This document shows, piece by piece, positions 27,645-28,007 of a DNA stretch of 28,007 nucleotides. The stretch is from DATIGJ01 sp035644155 (GTDB taxonomy: Bacteria > Patescibacteriota > Microgenomatia > Levybacterales > UBA12049). Within the stretch, counting starts at the first letter, position 1; each line of letters starts with the position of its first letter. Below the pieces are notes generated by a model. It had not been told where the DNA came from. It saw only the letters and a list, made by a program, of their open reading frames with translations, and did not search any database. The DNA lies in the NCBI GenBank assembly GCA_035644155.1, contig DASQPC010000068.1:1-28007 (forward strand). Direction: 5' to 3'. The position numbers and the translations under genes were made by a program.

Positions 27645-28007
27645 TATTTTTTTACCGCTTTCTTTTGATTTTTATTTAAAACGTCTTTTATAATTTTTCC
27701 ATCTTTGACATGAATAATACGCTTTGCATGGTCGGCAATATCTGGTTCATGCGTAATCATCACGATTGTGTGACCTTCTTTCTCATTGACTTCCTGAAAA
27801 ATTGCCATGATTTCATCAGCCTGTACTGACGCAATATTTCCCGTTGGCTCATCTGCCAAAAGGAGTGATGGATTCATCGCAAGTCCTCTGGCAATTGCCA
27901 CACGTTGCTGTTGTCCACCTGACAATTGATTAGATGTATGTTCCAAACGATTTCCAAGTTCAACCATTTCTAAATATTTTTTTGCTTTCTCTAATCGTCT
28001 TTCTTGT
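27644..28007 (-). CDS. MacB/LolD-type ABC transporter ATPase, C-terminal part
   Basis: The gene enters from the right edge (N terminus missing) and is open from the last bases of the window through ERRLEKAKKYLEMVELGNRL. The signature LSGGQQQRVAIARGLA, Walker B LLLADEPTGNI and the switch His in IVMITHEP are present; the Walker A loop lies outside. The C-terminal tail is Lys-rich. It powers the permease encoded next. The ATG at 27967 is internal and not the real start. Confidence 0.95.
   Translation of the reverse strand, partial: QERRLEKAKKYLEMVELGNRLEHTSNQLSGGQQQRVAIARGLAMNPSLLLADEPTGNIASVQADEIMAIFQEVNEKEGHTIVMITHEPDIADHAKRIIHVKDGKIIKDVLNKNQKKAVKK

Noticed and set aside
1..28007. UGA recoded as glycine, as in Gracilibacteria and Absconditabacteria
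   Set aside because: Genes end normally at TGA (for example 2557-2559, 4515-4517) and no reading frame needs TGA as sense.
1..28007. CRISPR arrays, transposases, tRNA or rRNA genes
   Set aside because: No regularly spaced direct repeats, transposase motifs, or tRNA and rRNA cores were seen on either strand by eye.

Overview
This is a 28 kb, AT-rich bacterial window. It is most likely from a Candidate Phyla Radiation (Patescibacteria) genome, perhaps the Microgenomates group. I base this on very compact gene packing, short or leaderless -10 promoters at first genes of transcripts, and reduced, membrane-anchored versions of common proteins. TGA is used as a normal stop, which argues against the UGA-recoding lineages. 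The taxon is inferred from style; no 16S or ribosomal protein gene is present.

Layout, left to right. (1) The 3' end of a Mg2+-type P-type ATPase. (2) A tight plus-strand cluster, 282-5544: OmpR-type response regulator, a 38-residue peptide with a perfect Shine-Dalgarno, a six-TM histidine kinase, a 653-residue protein joining a squalene-cyclase/prenyltransferase-like domain (DLDD motif) to a class I isoprenoid-synthase-like domain (DDFLD motif), and a polyprenyl diphosphate synthase that looks like a GGPP synthase. The last three genes overlap. This looks like an undescribed sensor-linked (di)terpenoid pathway and is the main novelty here. (3) A housekeeping and redox stretch, 5594-11194: anchored FN3 protein, HAD hydrolase, DipZ-like CcdA-thioredoxin fusion, MsrA, CYTH-like protein, MutY without an Fe-S cluster, and an EEP-family nuclease/phosphatase. 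(4) A complete minus-strand tryptophan operon, trpE-trpG-trpD-trpCF-trpB-trpA-trpS, 11269-18625. It is preceded by a consensus promoter and a T-box leader whose antiterminator fits tRNA-Trp and whose stem I looks ultrashort. trpCF carries two in-frame copies of a dispersed palindromic repeat, and trpG has a premature in-frame stop. (5) A decayed histidine-kinase 3' end, then an anchored amino-acid-type binding protein and a large Cache-HAMP-PAS histidine kinase without transporter genes. (6) A small membrane protein divergent from an RsmB/Fmu-type RNA methyltransferase. (7) A minus-strand block: MacB/LolD-type ABC transporter, anchored alpha/beta hydrolase, a structured 132-nt leader, then a DUF5666-like protein, a cupredoxin and a 56-residue membrane protein.

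Expression style. First genes of transcripts typically have a TATAAT-like box ending 6-8 nt before the start codon, so the mRNA should begin at or next to the start codon. Some internal genes, and the cupredoxin block, use strong Shine-Dalgarno sites instead. The trp operon is the exception, with a long regulated leader. All folding, motif and homology statements were made by eye, without database or folding tools.
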